Below are positions 1-12,000 of a DNA stretch of 64,000 nucleotides, piece by piece. The notes below the pieces were generated by a model. The model saw only the letters and a program-made list of their open reading frames with translations. It searched no databases and was not told where the DNA came from. Both the position numbers and the translations under genes were made by a program. The DNA lies in contig CM054117.1 in NCBI GenBank assembly GCA_028673005.1, positions 36,394,756-36,458,755 on the forward strand. The letters run 5' to 3'. How positions within the stretch are numbered: the first letter of the stretch is position 1; every line of letters starts with the position of its first letter. This DNA comes from Tanypteryx hageni. Its lineage: Eukaryota > Arthropoda > Insecta > Odonata > Petaluridae.

Positions 1-1290
1 GAGAGGAAGCACTCCGTAACATAAAACTACAGCGAAATGCAGAAAGAAAGAAAAGAAATAAAGAGAGGGCGGGAGAGAGGAAAAGAGACGGGGCGAGGAA
101 AAGATATAAGAAAAATATTCGAGAGAAAATGAGGGTTGCATTAGCAAATAGGAGGAGTTTAATGACGAACCCGAGGGGAGGAGAGGGGGAGAGGGGAGGA
201 GAGGATATAAAAAAACGAAAATTTTGACTAATGCAGTGCGAAAAAATGGTTCGAATTTTCAGAGTCGCGTAATGCCTTCACCCCTTTAAAGAGCGTATTT
301 GCCGTTTAAAACTAGGCTACTCCAGTTACCGTGGGGAAGACTTCAAAAACTTTTGTAGTTTCCAGTGCCTTCCTCTCGTTTTCTTAACTCTCTCTTCCTC
401 GTTCGACAAGAAACACCCGTACCCTCTTAATCGTCCCGAAAGTAGAAAATTAAAGGGATCTACGAGGAATACAATTACAAATACTCAGTTCGTCAAAAAC
501 ATTGATTTAATGTTTACCTCTCGAAAGGTGTAAATTCTTTTCGATGAGTAGCTATGACTATGGAGATGTTCAGAAGCGACGAAAAATGTAAAAAACAGTA
601 GATTCCCTGGAGCCAGAATTAAAGCTGAGACACATACGGGGAAAGAAAAAAAACGCGCTTCATTACCAATTGCAAACGCGCTTCATTACCAATTTCATGA
701 AGTCGAAATACCTTCAAGAAACCGTCATTTGTGCCGATTTGTCTCAATTCATGTGCATGCCAGACGATATTTATTTTTCGTGTAACTGTATGAAGTTGAG
801 AATTTTCGGGAAACAACAAAATATAAAGAACAATAAATACATATCGATCCGAAATTCACAGTTTTTAAAACAAGCATAAAAATTTTTTGGCGCAAATTCG
901 TCGACCACTGAGTACGGAATGCAAGGTAGAAAGAAAAGCCGTTATCTTAGATAAAAACATTCGAAAGCCACGTTACCTGAAGCATAATTTAAAGACAATA
1001 AACAAGCACGACTAGACACTCCCTCGAGACAATACAACAAAAATGATCCGCAAACACATACCCGACGCAGAAAGGCAACTCTTCCATCCGAACTCCTTAA
1101 AAAGAAAAAACAAATCGAATAACAACTTCTGACCGCATATATTTTTTATCAATACGGCCATATTTTTCACCTCAAAACCCTTCTCATCGCTACCGACATG
1201 CCCAAAATGATTTCCGCCATGATCGCATTTTTCCACGGAAGAAAGAGAGGGAGAGAGAGGCGACGGCGAAATTCCTACGCCATTCATCCT
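1..1290. other. unique AT-rich DNA, no gene recognised
   Basis: The first 210 bases are purine-rich (AGGGGAGGAGAGG-type runs near 170-206) and the rest is AT-rich unique sequence. The open frames here are short and resemble no known family. No splice-bounded exon, RNA gene or transposon terminus was seen. Confidence 0.5.
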
Positions 1291-1720
1291 TCACTCCTTC
1301 AACACCCACACCTCGACCTCGCAATTTTTCCCCTTGCCTCCCCACCGACACCTCCCTCTTCCACCCCCCTCGTCACACCCCATCATCCCCGTCCCAAAGA
1401 AGAAAAAAACTTCAAAAGACGACATCTAACCATCTCGAGCCGGTCTTCTCCACCTACTCTTCACCCTTCACCTCCCAACCCTCTCACCTAGCGCCCTCTC
1501 CGCTATTTGTCATATTCCCCATTTACGTTCTCCCCTTTATCCCCACCCTGCACCCACCTCGCATAACCCACGCCTCCCACCTAGCCCATTTTCCGGTCTC
1601 AACCCTCCCCCTGCTCCTCAAACTCAAACCATCTTTCATAACCCGTCCAAACTCCCACTCCCACCCAAAAATCACCTCCCCTTTCAGCATCCTTCCATCA
1701 GGTCCATCCCTCCTTGTCTC
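1291..1720. repeat. pyrimidine-rich low-complexity tract
   Basis: The + strand is dominated by C and T (CACCTCCC, CTCTTCCACCCCC and similar words) with no clear repeat unit. Open frames across it are proline/serine-rich, as expected from composition alone. It is the reverse orientation of the purine tracts elsewhere in the window. Confidence 0.7.
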
Positions 1721-2700
1721 ATCAACGCTCCTGCAAAATTCTTCCTTCGCCGTTGCAAATAGTCTATTCCTATCATTCCCTATCTCCCCAAGAGAGGTTC
1801 ATTCTCTCTTCTTTTTTTTTTAAAGAAGCTCTTCCATTACGATATCTTAATGTGGGAAAATTGCGACAAATACTCACAGACATAAAAGCAAAGAGAGAAA
1901 AGGAAAATAATGTTTATATGCCGAAAAATGAGGAGTACGGTTGTTTATTTTCAATTTTTGAGGCTCCCACGAAATGTCTCAATGAGCAAATGATTCACAG
2001 GTAATATGAAGGCTCTTGTGTAGCCACGGAAGTTACTACAAAATTACTTTTTCTGAGGCAGGATAAAACTGGAAGTACGGAAAGACGAAATTATGCAAAA
2101 ATCAACTTTTCCATCAAATAATGATGTCCGAAAACATGATCAACTATGACGACGTCAATAATTACGCAGATGACTTACTGTTTACTGACGCAAAACTGAG
2201 GTACGCCAAATGCGCCCTTTATCGAGTTTAATAACGAAATCCTGAACAAGTGTACGCCGACGGGGATTAGATCCTTCGGTGTACGATGAAAGAATGAAGT
2301 ACGTAACGTAATATAGGGTGACAAGAGACGACATCCGCCTTGTGATAAAAATAAACCGACGAGGTCATGAAAGAATGCAACGATTTTAAAAAAATCAAGC
2401 ATCGCCATTACAAAAGCTGAAGATCACACGAGTCAAAATGCAAAGCAAAAAAAAATCAAAGGAAGGGAGAGGATCGTACACGTTAGAAACTTAACCAGTC
2501 TACCAACAAAGCTCCTCCTTTGGCCTTGCTCGTGTTGCGCGTTATCGTTCCGCCGGGCAAAATGGGATGAAAGACAGCACGACGAAAAATTGAATCCTTT
2601 TCTGGATTAGCGAGGGCTGTAAATAGGAGAGGGACGAGTTTTCGGAAAAGCGAGATTATCCGGTCTGCGAGGGTACTGAATACTCCCCTCCAACCCATCC
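1721..2700. other. unique DNA, no gene recognised
   Basis: Mixed AT-rich unique sequence. A chance YADD-like word occurs in one + frame near 2152, without any surrounding reverse-transcriptase similarity. Nothing else can be supported. Confidence 0.45.
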
Positions 2701-2940
2701 CATTTCTCTCTCTCTCTCTCTCTTTACCCATCCGACTGCCATATTCCCTCCTTTGACTCAACTCTGCGACCCAATATCATCGCAGTTTTAGTGCTCCACC
2801 CACACTCCTCTCTCTATCTCTCCCTCTTTCTCTGTCCTCTCTATCTATACCATTCCTGGCAAAACTTTCCACCCCCCACGCTACCCCTTTCCCTTCCTAC
2901 TCTGCCGCCACACCCCACGACCGTCCCATCGTCTCCGCCC
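2701..2940. repeat. CT-rich low-complexity tract with (CT)n
   Basis: A pure (CT)n run lies at about 2706-2724. It is followed by loosely CT-rich sequence (CTCTCTCTATCTC, CCCTCTTTCTC) up to about 2940. No coding signal was seen. Confidence 0.7.
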
Positions 2941-3009
2941 CCATTTAACCCGGGGTGAATAATGCCGTTCCACGAGATTCGAACCCGAAAAACGTGAGGA
3001 ATGGAAAAG

Positions 3010-3190
3010 GGCAGAGAGAGAGAGAAAGAGCGGTCGCCGGGATAGAAAGGGCTAGGAAGAGGAGAGATTGATGGTAGGATGAGGCCCTTCCATTACGCGG
3101 AGGGTGAAAATGGCCGGGCAGAAGGGAAAGGAGAGTGATTCGTCCGGAGAGAAGGGGAGGTAGAGAGAAAGAGGAGAAAGTTGTTTTTTT
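3010..3190. repeat. purine-rich low-complexity tract
   Basis: The + strand is rich in GAGAGA, GGAAAGG and AGAAGGGG words. There is no regular period. The open frame on the opposite strand is a compositional artefact. Confidence 0.6.
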
Positions 3191-3689
3191 TTAAAGCGAG
3201 ATGGACTGTTTTTTGTCTTTAAAAAATTACGGTGCTGGGAAGGAAAGGCTGGAAGAATGACCATCAGGGTACACTCCGAAAAATCTAATTGAGATTAATT
3301 AATATTTTTTTCGCAAATGGTGATCTTCTTCCTCGACGCTTCGAGGGAAATTCGTTCTAGATATCAATGCCGGGCGTTTTTGAGCTATGCGAGCGGACTT
3401 GAAAAAAAAGCCGCACGAAGCGAACGGCCATTTTTTTTATACGGCTTCAAATCGATTTGTCGGCGCTAACAAATTGAAAGGCTAAATAATCGGCGAAAAA
3501 AAAACCGAGGACGAAACTGGACACGTGTTAAAAAATGCCGAGGACTGCAGAGCCACTCGAAAAACTTATTCCGGGGAAAGTTATCTGAATTAATCATCAC
3601 ATCGAACGAACGGATGATGAAACGATAGATGGAATCTGTGTTATAAGAGACTGGGCGGTCGATGCAAAGAGCTTCGGTGGAGATAAAAT

Positions 3690-4070
3690 GATCCTACAAG
3701 AGAGAGAGAGACGGAGCGGGAGGACTGTAGCGAAAAAGAAAGAGTAGTTTAGGGGGAGGGGAGGAGGGGGCGTCCGGTGGGTGGATGGATGAGAGACGGG
3801 GGCAAAGGGACGCCATAAAAAGTCTCAAGGATCCGAAAAGGGAGGGAAGGAATGGTTGGATGATGGCGGCCGTGGGTAGATGAGGGGGGTGGGAAAGAGA
3901 GCACACGCAGTGTCCAAAGGTGGCGAAAATGCCTCGAGAGGGTGAGCGAAGGGGAGGGGAAAGAGAATGAAAATGGCGGAGGGCGAAGAAGGACGCGGAA
4001 GAAGAGGATTAAGTTGAAATGGAGAAAGTGATGAGAAGCGATGAAGTGAAACGGGAGTGATAAAGAGCAC
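3690..4070. repeat. purine-rich low-complexity tract
   Basis: The + strand consists largely of A and G (GAGAGAGAGACGG, GGGGGAGGGGAGGAGG, GGATGGATG). The opposite-strand frames are Pro/Ser/Leu-rich shadows. No unit is repeated often enough to call a satellite. Confidence 0.65.
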
Positions 4071-5130
4071 TCAATTTCGGGATGAAGCGAGGTAAAATGA
4101 GTATGTTTCGAAAGAAGAGCCTCGGATAAATGTGGTTCTAAAAGGCACAGCGGTGCTTAAGATTAAACAATCTCGGGTAAATTGCTATAATACAAAATTC
4201 AAAGCACCTCCTTTTCACACTACGATTATACACGTTTCCGATCATAATGCTAAATGGATCACCAACCGTGTTTCGTTTCCTAGAACAGAGGCGCCGAACT
4301 CGAAGGGTCACATACGTAGCTCACTTTTACTGTATTCGCGGGCCAGTCGATAATACCGTTGAAAAATAATTTGAAGGAACTAGAGGTTTATGTTGGGGTC
4401 AACATTACGTGGTTCATATTTTATCTTGAACGGAAATTGAGAGAGAAAGACGAAATGAATTGCTTTCATAATTTTATATTTTCACTTTATGTAACGTAAC
4501 TTTTAATGCTCAAATCATGCATTAAAAATGTTCGTGAAGTTGTAAAAAATCTATGTAGAATACTCTGAAATGAATCATAAGCGTTATTTTTCTTTCGTTT
4601 TTACATTTGGATCATTCGTAAAGGAATTCGACCAAAATTTACTGAAGGCCAAGGACCGAAGTAAATTTTTGCAAATACAATAAAAGGTTGAATATAGAAT
4701 ACTCAAAAAGGTTTCGACAAAATTACTGACATTAATTCATTACATAAACATTTATGTACAACAAAATTAGCATGAGAGGGAACATTCACAATAACGTGTC
4801 CAATCTCACCTAACGGATTACACTTGGTAAAAGACAAGAATTCGACCGATTTATTTCCAACGCTATCACCAGACGGCATTAACAGATCATTTCTTTTACG
4901 AACTAACACTAAGGCAACGACCAAATGAAAATTTAACGCCTCCATTCTCCTTCAAGAGACAAGCTATGATCGATTAAGTAATTATGCAAGAATAGGTGGG
5001 ATGAAGGTTTTTTACCATCTTCGGTTACGGAGGATAAAAACGACCGGATGGGTGCACGGTATCATATAACTTGAGAAGAGGGCCACATTGATAGATTGTG
5101 CATCGCAAACGAGGCAAAGTGACAGGGACA
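4071..5130. other. unique AT-rich DNA, no gene recognised
   Basis: AT-rich sequence with scattered short open frames that match no known family and have no convincing splice sites. No mobile-element terminus was recognised. Confidence 0.45.
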
Positions 5131-5770
5131 AGATTTTGATAGGGGCTAGGAGGAGGGAGATAGAGAAGAGAGGTGAATTTTCGGAGGACGAGGGGGTTAC
5201 CCAAAGGTGCAGGAAGGGGAGAAGAGAAAATATTGGGCGAGACCCCCCCGAGGATTTTTCCCGGGGGATTTAGGTATAAGGCGTGTTTTAAAAAGAGTGC
5301 GCGCAAGGTGATTGAATGAGGAGCGTTCGTTCGGGAAGTTGACCGATGGCCAGTCTTTGGAGAGAGAAAATCGAACGCGATGCCGGTCCCTCCCGGGTAC
5401 AATCCCTCCCCCCTCGCCGAAACCATACCCCTTATTCGGACAAAGCTTTAAAAAAGGAGAAATTTCAACCGAGAAGGGAGGAGTGAAGGAAGAGAATCGA
5501 AAGGGAGGGGTGAAGGAAGAGAATCGAAAGAGAGGGTTTAGAAAAAAGTAAAAGAAACGGATTGGAAGGATAAGAGAAACGGAGAAAAAAAGCGGTAGGT
5601 TTTGCGGCAAACGGTGGTGTGGGTTTTTTTTTGAAGGGTCGAGGAGGAAATGTGGGTGAAAGGAGGTGGCTAACGGAGGTATGGGAGAATATGCAAGGAA
5701 AGGGAGGATTGTAGTACATAGGACAAAAGTGGGAGGGTGAGGAAAAGAGGCAGAAGACAGAACAGCGACA
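5131..5770. repeat. purine-rich tract with a short tandem duplication
   Basis: The + strand is strongly purine-rich. Within it a unit of about 27-28 bp containing GTGAAGGAAGAGAATCGAAA occurs twice in tandem (about 5476-5531). The long open frame on the opposite strand (5197-5946) is explained by the scarcity of purine-containing stop codons in a pyrimidine strand. Confidence 0.65.
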
Positions 5771-5997
5771 GGGAGACGTGAGAGAGAGTTAGGGAGAGGG
5801 AGACAGCTCAGAAGAGCTGTGTACCAACTTCCCCAAGGTCCTAGCTTGGGGTCCAACTTACTCTTGCCTCCACCTCCCATCCCTTCCAGTTGATTGGAGA
5901 CAAGCCGCAAGACCCCGAAATCAGTATCTCCGGAAAAGACTTTCAACTAGGTTCCGGCCACCATCATGCCTTACACACGGCCCTGATTGAAGTCCTC

Positions 5998-6011
5998 GGG
6001 GGGGGGGGGGG
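5998..6011. repeat. poly-G run (14 G)
   Basis: A mononucleotide run of 14 G on the + strand interrupts otherwise unique sequence. Its length is likely to vary between individuals and to be error-prone in sequencing. Confidence 0.9.
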
Positions 6012-6772
6012 TTTAGAACTACATCTTACCGCCTATACTCTCTCGAACCCAATTTACGCACGCGAGTTACACTCTTCAGTGTACGTTAGCCGGAAAAAGA
6101 CCGGTACAAGGCAAGCATGCACAGGGCCATCTTTCTAATTGCGTATCGGAGTAAGAAAGCATGCCCTCCAGTGAGAGCACACCAAGAGGAAAGCATTCGG
6201 TTCGTGAGCACTAAAAACCCAGAAAAGAGGTTTATCTCCCTTCTCTGCAATATCCTTCCTTTCTCCCATTATTTTTTTCAGGCCACAACCCTTCCCACAC
6301 CGTAGGACGACCGTGTATATTCCTCCCATTTCCTCGCACTTCGTTCTATTTCCACGCTTTTTTTCGAACTCTCCGCGTCCTGTGATCCTCTGATTCCATC
6401 TCCCGCCGTCAGTTTCTTTTCTCCTCTTTCCTCCCGTCTTCAAGGATTTTCGTCCGCGACTCGACATGCGTTGCTGCAATATCGCCGAACAAAAACACGA
6501 GCACAACTCAAACGAACATCGGACATACTCCCGTGCCTCCGTTGTTTTTCTTAACCCTTGTAAACATATCGCGATCAGACTAGATACGAGGGGTCTGGAT
6601 TGAGCTGCGAAATGTTACGCAATTATAAAGCACACTAAATACACGGTAAGTTACGCTCTTCTGAAACAGAGAAAAGATCCTGCGCGTGTATCAGTTCACG
6701 GAAAACGTCGAATAAAATATGTACGGTACATCTGGAAGAAAATATATCAAGCCACTGCATTCATCGATAAAA

Positions 6773-6822
6773 GTGGGAAGTTTTGGGATCTAACGAGGTG
6801 GGAAGTTTTGGGATATAACGAG
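6773..6822. repeat. 25-bp tandem duplication
   Basis: A unit beginning GTGGGAAGTTTTGGGAT occurs twice head to tail (6773-6797 and 6798-6822). The copies differ at a single base (TCTAACGAG against TATAACGAG), so this is a recent or conserved local duplication in unique AT-rich DNA. Confidence 0.85.
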
Positions 6823-7559
6823 GTGAGAACTCAGGGGAATATTAAGCATAATTGATAATTCTGACATGTATACAATGTAAAACCATTTAACATAACATAA
6901 ATATTGATGCTTTTAAGCGTTTTAAAATTGTCACCGATTAAACATCCATTCCTCATGATCGAGCTGAAAATAACTCGAAAACTATTCGAATGCTATCCCA
7001 CCTTGCAACCAATGGCCACCGACGAAATGCTTCGAACAACTTCAACTCTTAAATATACTCGAAAGGCGCCTTCTCCCGTATCACTTTCGCTTTTATTTCC
7101 CCGACCTTACACCTATTCGTCCCAATATGTCCTTTCCTCGCTTCTTCTCCTCCTCGAAACAACTCCTCCCCCGCAAAAAGCGGCTCTCCACTAAATCCCA
7201 CTACCCTACGAGCGACCTATCCGCCCCAAGCCGAAAAAACACCCTCGAGAAAAAAAGGATCACAGAAAAATAAAAACAAAAAATATGGGATAGATAAACC
7301 CCTCTCCCGGAGTAAATAAACAGAATTAAAACTCCTTCAGGACAGGAAGAGAGGGGGCTGAAAAACTACCCGGCAGCATTCGTGAGCTTTACTTTCACGT
7401 TCCGTGATGCCAAATGCCCCCCTCTCCATGAAGCAGTGGGGAGGAGAAGGATATCCAAAGGTTCTGTTTAGGAGACGCCCTGGAACGTCATAGCCCACCT
7501 CCATCCCTAAAACCTCCACACCACCGGTTCTACTGCCCCCACAGCAGCGACCACCTCCT

Positions 7560-7860
7560 AAACGCAACCTATTCTGCCCCATAAAGCCTCCTCTTCCCAC
7601 ACCCCTCCCCTTTCGCCTTCTACCCTGGAGGCAACCGTCAGCGCGCGCGCGCACACACGTTCGCAGAGGACGGCCGAGAGGGAGAGCCACGGCGTCGCCG
7701 ACTGTGGCGCCGTTAGGGGACGTGGCGGCCGCGCGGTGAGTCACGGGTCGCCTCATCCGCTGACCACGCTTTACGGCAAGGAAAAATTCGTGCGAGATTG
7801 TCGAGAGAGACGGTCGGCCGTAACGAAAAAATGCAACACGCCGTGCGAAGCGGAACTGCC
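7560..7860 (+). promoter_or_regulatory. CpG-rich segment with donor-like and AP-1-like site
   Basis: A local rise in CpG contains an alternating GCGCGCGCGCACACAC run near 7638-7655. GCGCG is followed by GTGAGTCA with the GT at 7736-7737. This is at once a consensus splice donor and an AP-1/bZIP core (TGAGTCA). A promoter with a non-coding first exon on the + strand is one reading; chance in a GC-rich island is the other. No coding exon could be tied to it. Confidence 0.25.
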
Positions 7861-9690
7861 GATGGATAAAATGATGAAACGTGTTATGCGACCAACCAAA
7901 ACAATGCGGAGACGACCTTTTGTCCTCGAAAACAAAAACTTCGACGAACAATGTGTTCTAATTATTTTTATAACCCGAAAGTTATTATGATATACGAATG
8001 CAAAGGTTGCACAGAAGTCGCGCACGTTTCCTCGACTACCATATTCATTTCTTTTGATATTATCAATTCATTTTACAACGAAAGAGGCTTATAAAATAGT
8101 AATAGTAAATTCGCGAAAAATTGCCAATGAAATCCTAAACTTCCTTTTGATGAACTTAAATTGACAACTTCACCTTACAATTTTCAGCAAATAGAAACAA
8201 AAATCGAGACAAATGCTTCCTAAAATGGCTCAGGTATCGCGCCAATATTTCCTACTAATTCAATACATTAGAGAAACGCAGAACTACGAGATTCCAATTT
8301 CACAAATCATAACTTGCAGACCGATATTCAGAAATGAGTGACGATCAATTTTCAGATTATGACGATAGAGTAAAAGGGCTAAATCACTATCATCAACTCA
8401 ACTGTGAATTGTAGAGAAAATCAAGAAGTGAAAACATACGATTCATCGATCAATTGAAAGAAAAACATCTTTCGGATTTAGGGGATAAATGTAACGAAAC
8501 CAGCGCTATATCTCCACAACTGAAACGATGGCTACCCGGTATTAAATTCGCGCTTAAGGTTGGCGGTGTTTTTGCAAAGATAATTCTAAAATACTTACCA
8601 CAATAGCCGAAAGTGGGCCAAGAGTTTTTTATTATAACGCAATATCAAAGCATGAAAACATTTTTAACTACATTAAACGATCCTTGGCACGGGTATTGCG
8701 ACAAATGACTGAAAGGACATAACATTTGGACGGTTAGGATTGCTTAATTATGGATTTAACATTTATTACTACTTTATAATAGAAAATCTGAAATGGACAT
8801 CGTTAGAAGAACGTAGGCTGCAGGCTTGATTTAAACTACTGGAAAATTTATGTCGGAAGGACTAGCGGATGAGGTAGTAGGACTTATCAGAAGCCCGACG
8901 TATCTCGGAAGGCAGGGCAAGCGAGGATAAGATTCGCGAGATCGATTGTAGAACGGAGCGATATATATAACGTTCTTCCCTAGGACGATAAGAGAACATA
9001 ATAGGAAAAGATAACGCAGAAAAACTAGGGATCTTTGGTGCATTACACCCCCTGCCATCCACCAAAAAGGTGATTTGCAGGGTATCATGTAGATGTATAC
9101 AAAATTGGCTACCTTCCAACTCCCTTAGCAACGCCGGAAAACTCACTGATTTCTTTTCTATACGACAAAGCTACAACATCGACCCATAGGAGGCTTCCCT
9201 GTGTTCAACGCTCTATCGGATTTCTTACCGTTAAGCACGAAATGTCTACAACGATGAAATGCTTGTCAGGACGAAATCACCTCTCAGCGAAAATCACATC
9301 CAGACAACCGCTCCAACGATTTTCGAGATAATTTCGATTAAGATTTCAATATACCTGCAACAATCAAAATATACTACAGGACCAAAAATATCATTCCACC
9401 AAAACAAAAACGGCAACGTTTGCACAGCGTTTCCAACTCTCCCGCTTTTGTCAGTTTCTTTTTCACTCGCTCTACCTCTACACTTCATCCCCCTCCCTCC
9501 GCCCATCCCTTTCAATCGATTGTTAAAAAACCTCGGGTTGTCACCCCGTCGCAAAAGCAGAAAAAGTTAAAAATAACGCAAAAAAACGACAGGCGCTTTC
9601 GGAGTGGCCATGGCTTACTACCAGCACATTTTGTTAGCATTGTGATGAGGTTTTGTCAGCGTTTCAGGGAATGGGTGTGACCGAGCCATG
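7861..9690. other. unique AT-rich DNA, no gene recognised
   Basis: AT-rich sequence with only short, unrecognised open frames. No repeats, transposon ends or RNA genes were seen. Confidence 0.45.
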
Positions 9691-9956
9691 TTTTGGTCCG
9701 AAAAGAGGGTGTGAGAGAGGGAAGAAAGGACGAGAATGTGGAAAAGAAGAGGAGAAGAGGAAGGGTGAGTCGTGGTGGGAGCAAGGTGGACTGATGGAGG
9801 AGCAAACCAGACTGACGGGGCTTTGCAAAAGAGTGATGTGGAGGAAAATAGGCAGTGTGCGTGTGTGTGAAATGGGAACTGGAGAGGGGAGAAGTTGGTG
9901 TGGTGAACGATGGAGGAGTGAGGGGTAGAGTAAGGGGTAAAGGGAGGGTTAGAGGG
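9691..9956. repeat. purine-rich flank of the 20-bp satellite
   Basis: Irregular AG-rich and GTGTG-containing sequence leads into the regular satellite that follows. It lacks the regular period, so it is listed separately. Confidence 0.55.
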
Positions 9957-10294
9957 AGGAGGGGGGCAAGAGGGGGGAGCGAGGGGCAAGAGGGGGGAGC
10001 GAGGGGCAAGAGGGGGGAGCGAGGGGCAAGAGGGGGGAGCGAGGGGCAAGAGGGGGGAGCGAGGGGCAAGAGGGGGGAGCGAGGGGCAAGAGGGGGGAGC
10101 GAGGGGCAAGAGGGGGGAGCGAGGGGCAAGAGGGGGGAGCGAGGGGCAAGAGGGGGGAGCGAGGGGCAAGAGGGGGGAGCGAGGGGTAGAGGGGGGAGCG
10201 AGGGGTAGAGGGGGGAGCGAGGGGTAGAGGGGGGAGCGAGGGCTAGAGGGAGGAGCGAGGGCTAGAGGGAGGAGTGAGGGCTAGAGGGAGGAGT
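9957..10294. repeat. 20-bp / 19-bp G-rich tandem satellite
   Basis: About eleven near-identical 20-bp units (GAGGGGCAAGAGGGGGGAGC; the first, at 9961-9980, differs slightly) run from 9961 to 10180. Three 19-bp units follow in which CAA becomes TA (10181-10237). Three further-diverged 19-bp units with GGGCTAGAGGGAGG end at 10294. Divergence therefore increases to the right. Because the period is not a multiple of three, all three opposite-strand frames read the same Pro/Leu/Ala/Ser motif, which marks those long frames as artefacts. The spaced G4 and G6 runs fit the G-quadruplex pattern. Confidence 0.95.
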
Positions 10295-10447
10295 GGAGGG
10301 AGTGAGAGTGGAGAGGGATAAGAGTGGAAAAGTGGGAGGGAAGATTGTTCGGAATGGGTGGGGAAAGTAGAAAAATAGGGGTGATGGAGGAAGCGGAAGG
10401 GAAAGAGTGGGTGGGGTGGGGTGCGGAGTAGAATTCCTCTTTGGCGT

Positions 10448-10483
10448 GACTGACTGTCCTTACGTCATCGCTGATAGTCAGTC
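10448..10483. promoter_or_regulatory. 8-bp-stem inverted repeat around a CRE-like site
   Basis: GACTGACT (10448-10455) and its exact reverse complement AGTCAGTC (10476-10483) flank a 20-base spacer. The spacer contains TTACGTCA (10460-10467), a match to the CREB/ATF half-degenerate site TKACGTCA. The symmetry is visible in the sequence; a regulatory role is inferred only. Confidence 0.3.
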
Positions 10484-10679
10484 TCCCCGGGAACCTTATC
10501 GCACCGCGCCACACACGAACGCGAACAACAACACGGGGAAAATATATGTAAAAAAAATACGATAAATATTAAAATTTTTGGACGCCGACGAAAAAAATTA
10601 TCGTGTGTAAGTAATAAAAACGTCAAGAGAACGCGGAGAGCACGCGAAAAAAGAACTCTCGCTTCGAAGTCGAGGAGAA

Positions 10680-10694
10680 GGGGGGGGGGGGGGG
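10680..10694. repeat. poly-G run (15 G)
   Basis: An uninterrupted run of 15 G on the + strand, flanked by purine-rich DNA. It is a mononucleotide repeat and a likely site of length error. Confidence 0.9.
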
Positions 10695-11600
10695 ACGCAT
10701 GGGAGAAAAATGAAAACAGCCGGAGAAAAATAAAAAAAATGATTTTAAGCAGGATGTATTAAAGGGAGAAAGAGAAAACGCCAATATAGGAATAAGATGG
10801 CGTCGAGAATACGGTGCAGTGACAGTTTTAAATGGGGTAATAAAACGTATGCGAAGAGAACGTAAACACGCATTAAATAGAAGCAGAAATATCGTCGCGG
10901 GTAGAGTGAGAAAAATCGAGAAATCAAGGAGTGAAAAATCTCGAAAAGTGATCCTATTTATCACGTTTCCTTTTTATATCGCCTTGTCTTCATAATTCCA
11001 ACGAGATCCATATCGGGGAGAAGCGAATAAGATTTGTGACGCTAGAATCAACACACATGAAAACGTCCACCCCGATCAAGGAATCGATACGTATTTCCGT
11101 CAGAACGCCTTTAAGCCATTCTTTAGAAATCGCCGCACCAATCTGATTTAACGGCGGATGAAGAAGTTGGGGGAACAGAGGGACGGCTTAATGGCCACTA
11201 AAACGAACGGTCACAAGCAAGGAGAGAAGCGTACCTGTATAAAATGCATTTATTTATAAACAACATTATTGCGGCTAAAAAAACCTTCGTTTTACGCATC
11301 TGCTCTTTTGAAACATCACGAAATCGAGGAAATCTCGGAATGAGAAATTTTCACCACTCATTTGATTATTCCAAAAAATATTACATCCGCAACCGTAGGT
11401 ATTATACGATTTAAAAATATCACCCACCCATCAAGGCCTTTTTGGCATTGATTTTAACTAAAGACGAAGCTAATGGGCTATAAAGGGGAAAGCGAGAGGC
11501 GACCTAAAAAATATAACTAGAAATGCGAGAGGGAGCTGGAGAAAGGAACAAGAGGGCAAAGAGGTAGGTAGGGATCTAAGCGGAACAAAACACGATCATA
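10695..11600. other. unique AT-rich DNA, no gene recognised
   Basis: Sequence of ordinary composition with short open frames only. No convincing gene, repeat or transposon end was found. Confidence 0.4.
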
Positions 11601-11606
11601 AAAAAA

Positions 11607-11692
11607 ATGGCGCGCAGCGTAGAGGAGAGAAATAGCCGTGGAGGGGATGAAAATGGCACGGAGCGAGAGAAAGGGCGCGATGGAAGAGACAG
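11607..11692 (+). CDS. possible short first coding exon (very tentative)
   Basis: An ATG in a favourable context (a run of A before it, G at +4) opens a 28-codon Arg/Glu/Gly-rich frame starting MARSVEERN. It reaches a donor-like CAG|GTATTG, with the GT at 11693-11694. The sequence after the GT changes abruptly to pyrimidine-rich. No downstream exon could be identified and the peptide matches no family known to me. The purine-rich composition alone makes a stop-free stretch of this length likely, so this is more probably not a gene. Confidence 0.12.
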
Positions 11693-11719
11693 GTATTGTG
11701 TATGGAGGTGTGTACATTT

Positions 11720-12000
11720 GTCACCACTTTCGCCCCCTCCCTCCCTTTCCCCACTCCCCCTCCCTCTCCACCCTCCTCATCAAACACCCAACTCGCACTC
11801 GTACCCTCTCCCTCTTTTTTACCTCTCCCCTTCACCTTTCCTACACTATCCATCTCAATCTACGTACCAACCCAAAAACCCTCTCCGTAACACACATCCT
11901 CGTCACATATCCGAGACCGATGCAACATTTTCACGTTACCCCATTCCGCGCACATCTCCCCCCTCTCTACATTTCCCTCTCTCTAAAGAGGGCGCACATA
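11720..12000. repeat. pyrimidine-rich low-complexity tract
   Basis: The + strand consists mostly of CCCTCCCTCC, CTCTCC and ACCCAAC-type words without a period. Overlapping open frames in all three + frames are compositional. Confidence 0.65.

Noticed and set aside
2140..2180. YADD motif suggesting a reverse transcriptase
   Set aside because: The frame has only about 40 ordinary codons around the motif, none resembling other reverse-transcriptase blocks, and soon meets a stop.
2968..2990. GATTCGAACCCG as a minus-strand tRNA T-arm
   Set aside because: The T-stem does not pair properly, and the minus-strand DNA upstream of it, which should hold the rest of a tRNA, shows no cloverleaf.
5197..5946. 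249-codon minus-strand frame
   Set aside because: It lies opposite a purine-rich tract, has a biased Pro/Phe/Ser/Leu composition, and shows no domain.
7337..7951. 204-codon minus-strand frame over the CpG-rich patch
   Set aside because: Gly/Arg-rich composition follows from GC-rich DNA. There is no domain, and the frame crosses unrelated sequence types.
9618..10208. Proline-rich and Arg/Gly-rich repeat proteins on both strands
   Set aside because: The 20-base period shifts frame, so every frame reads the same motif, as expected of a satellite and not of selected coding repeats.
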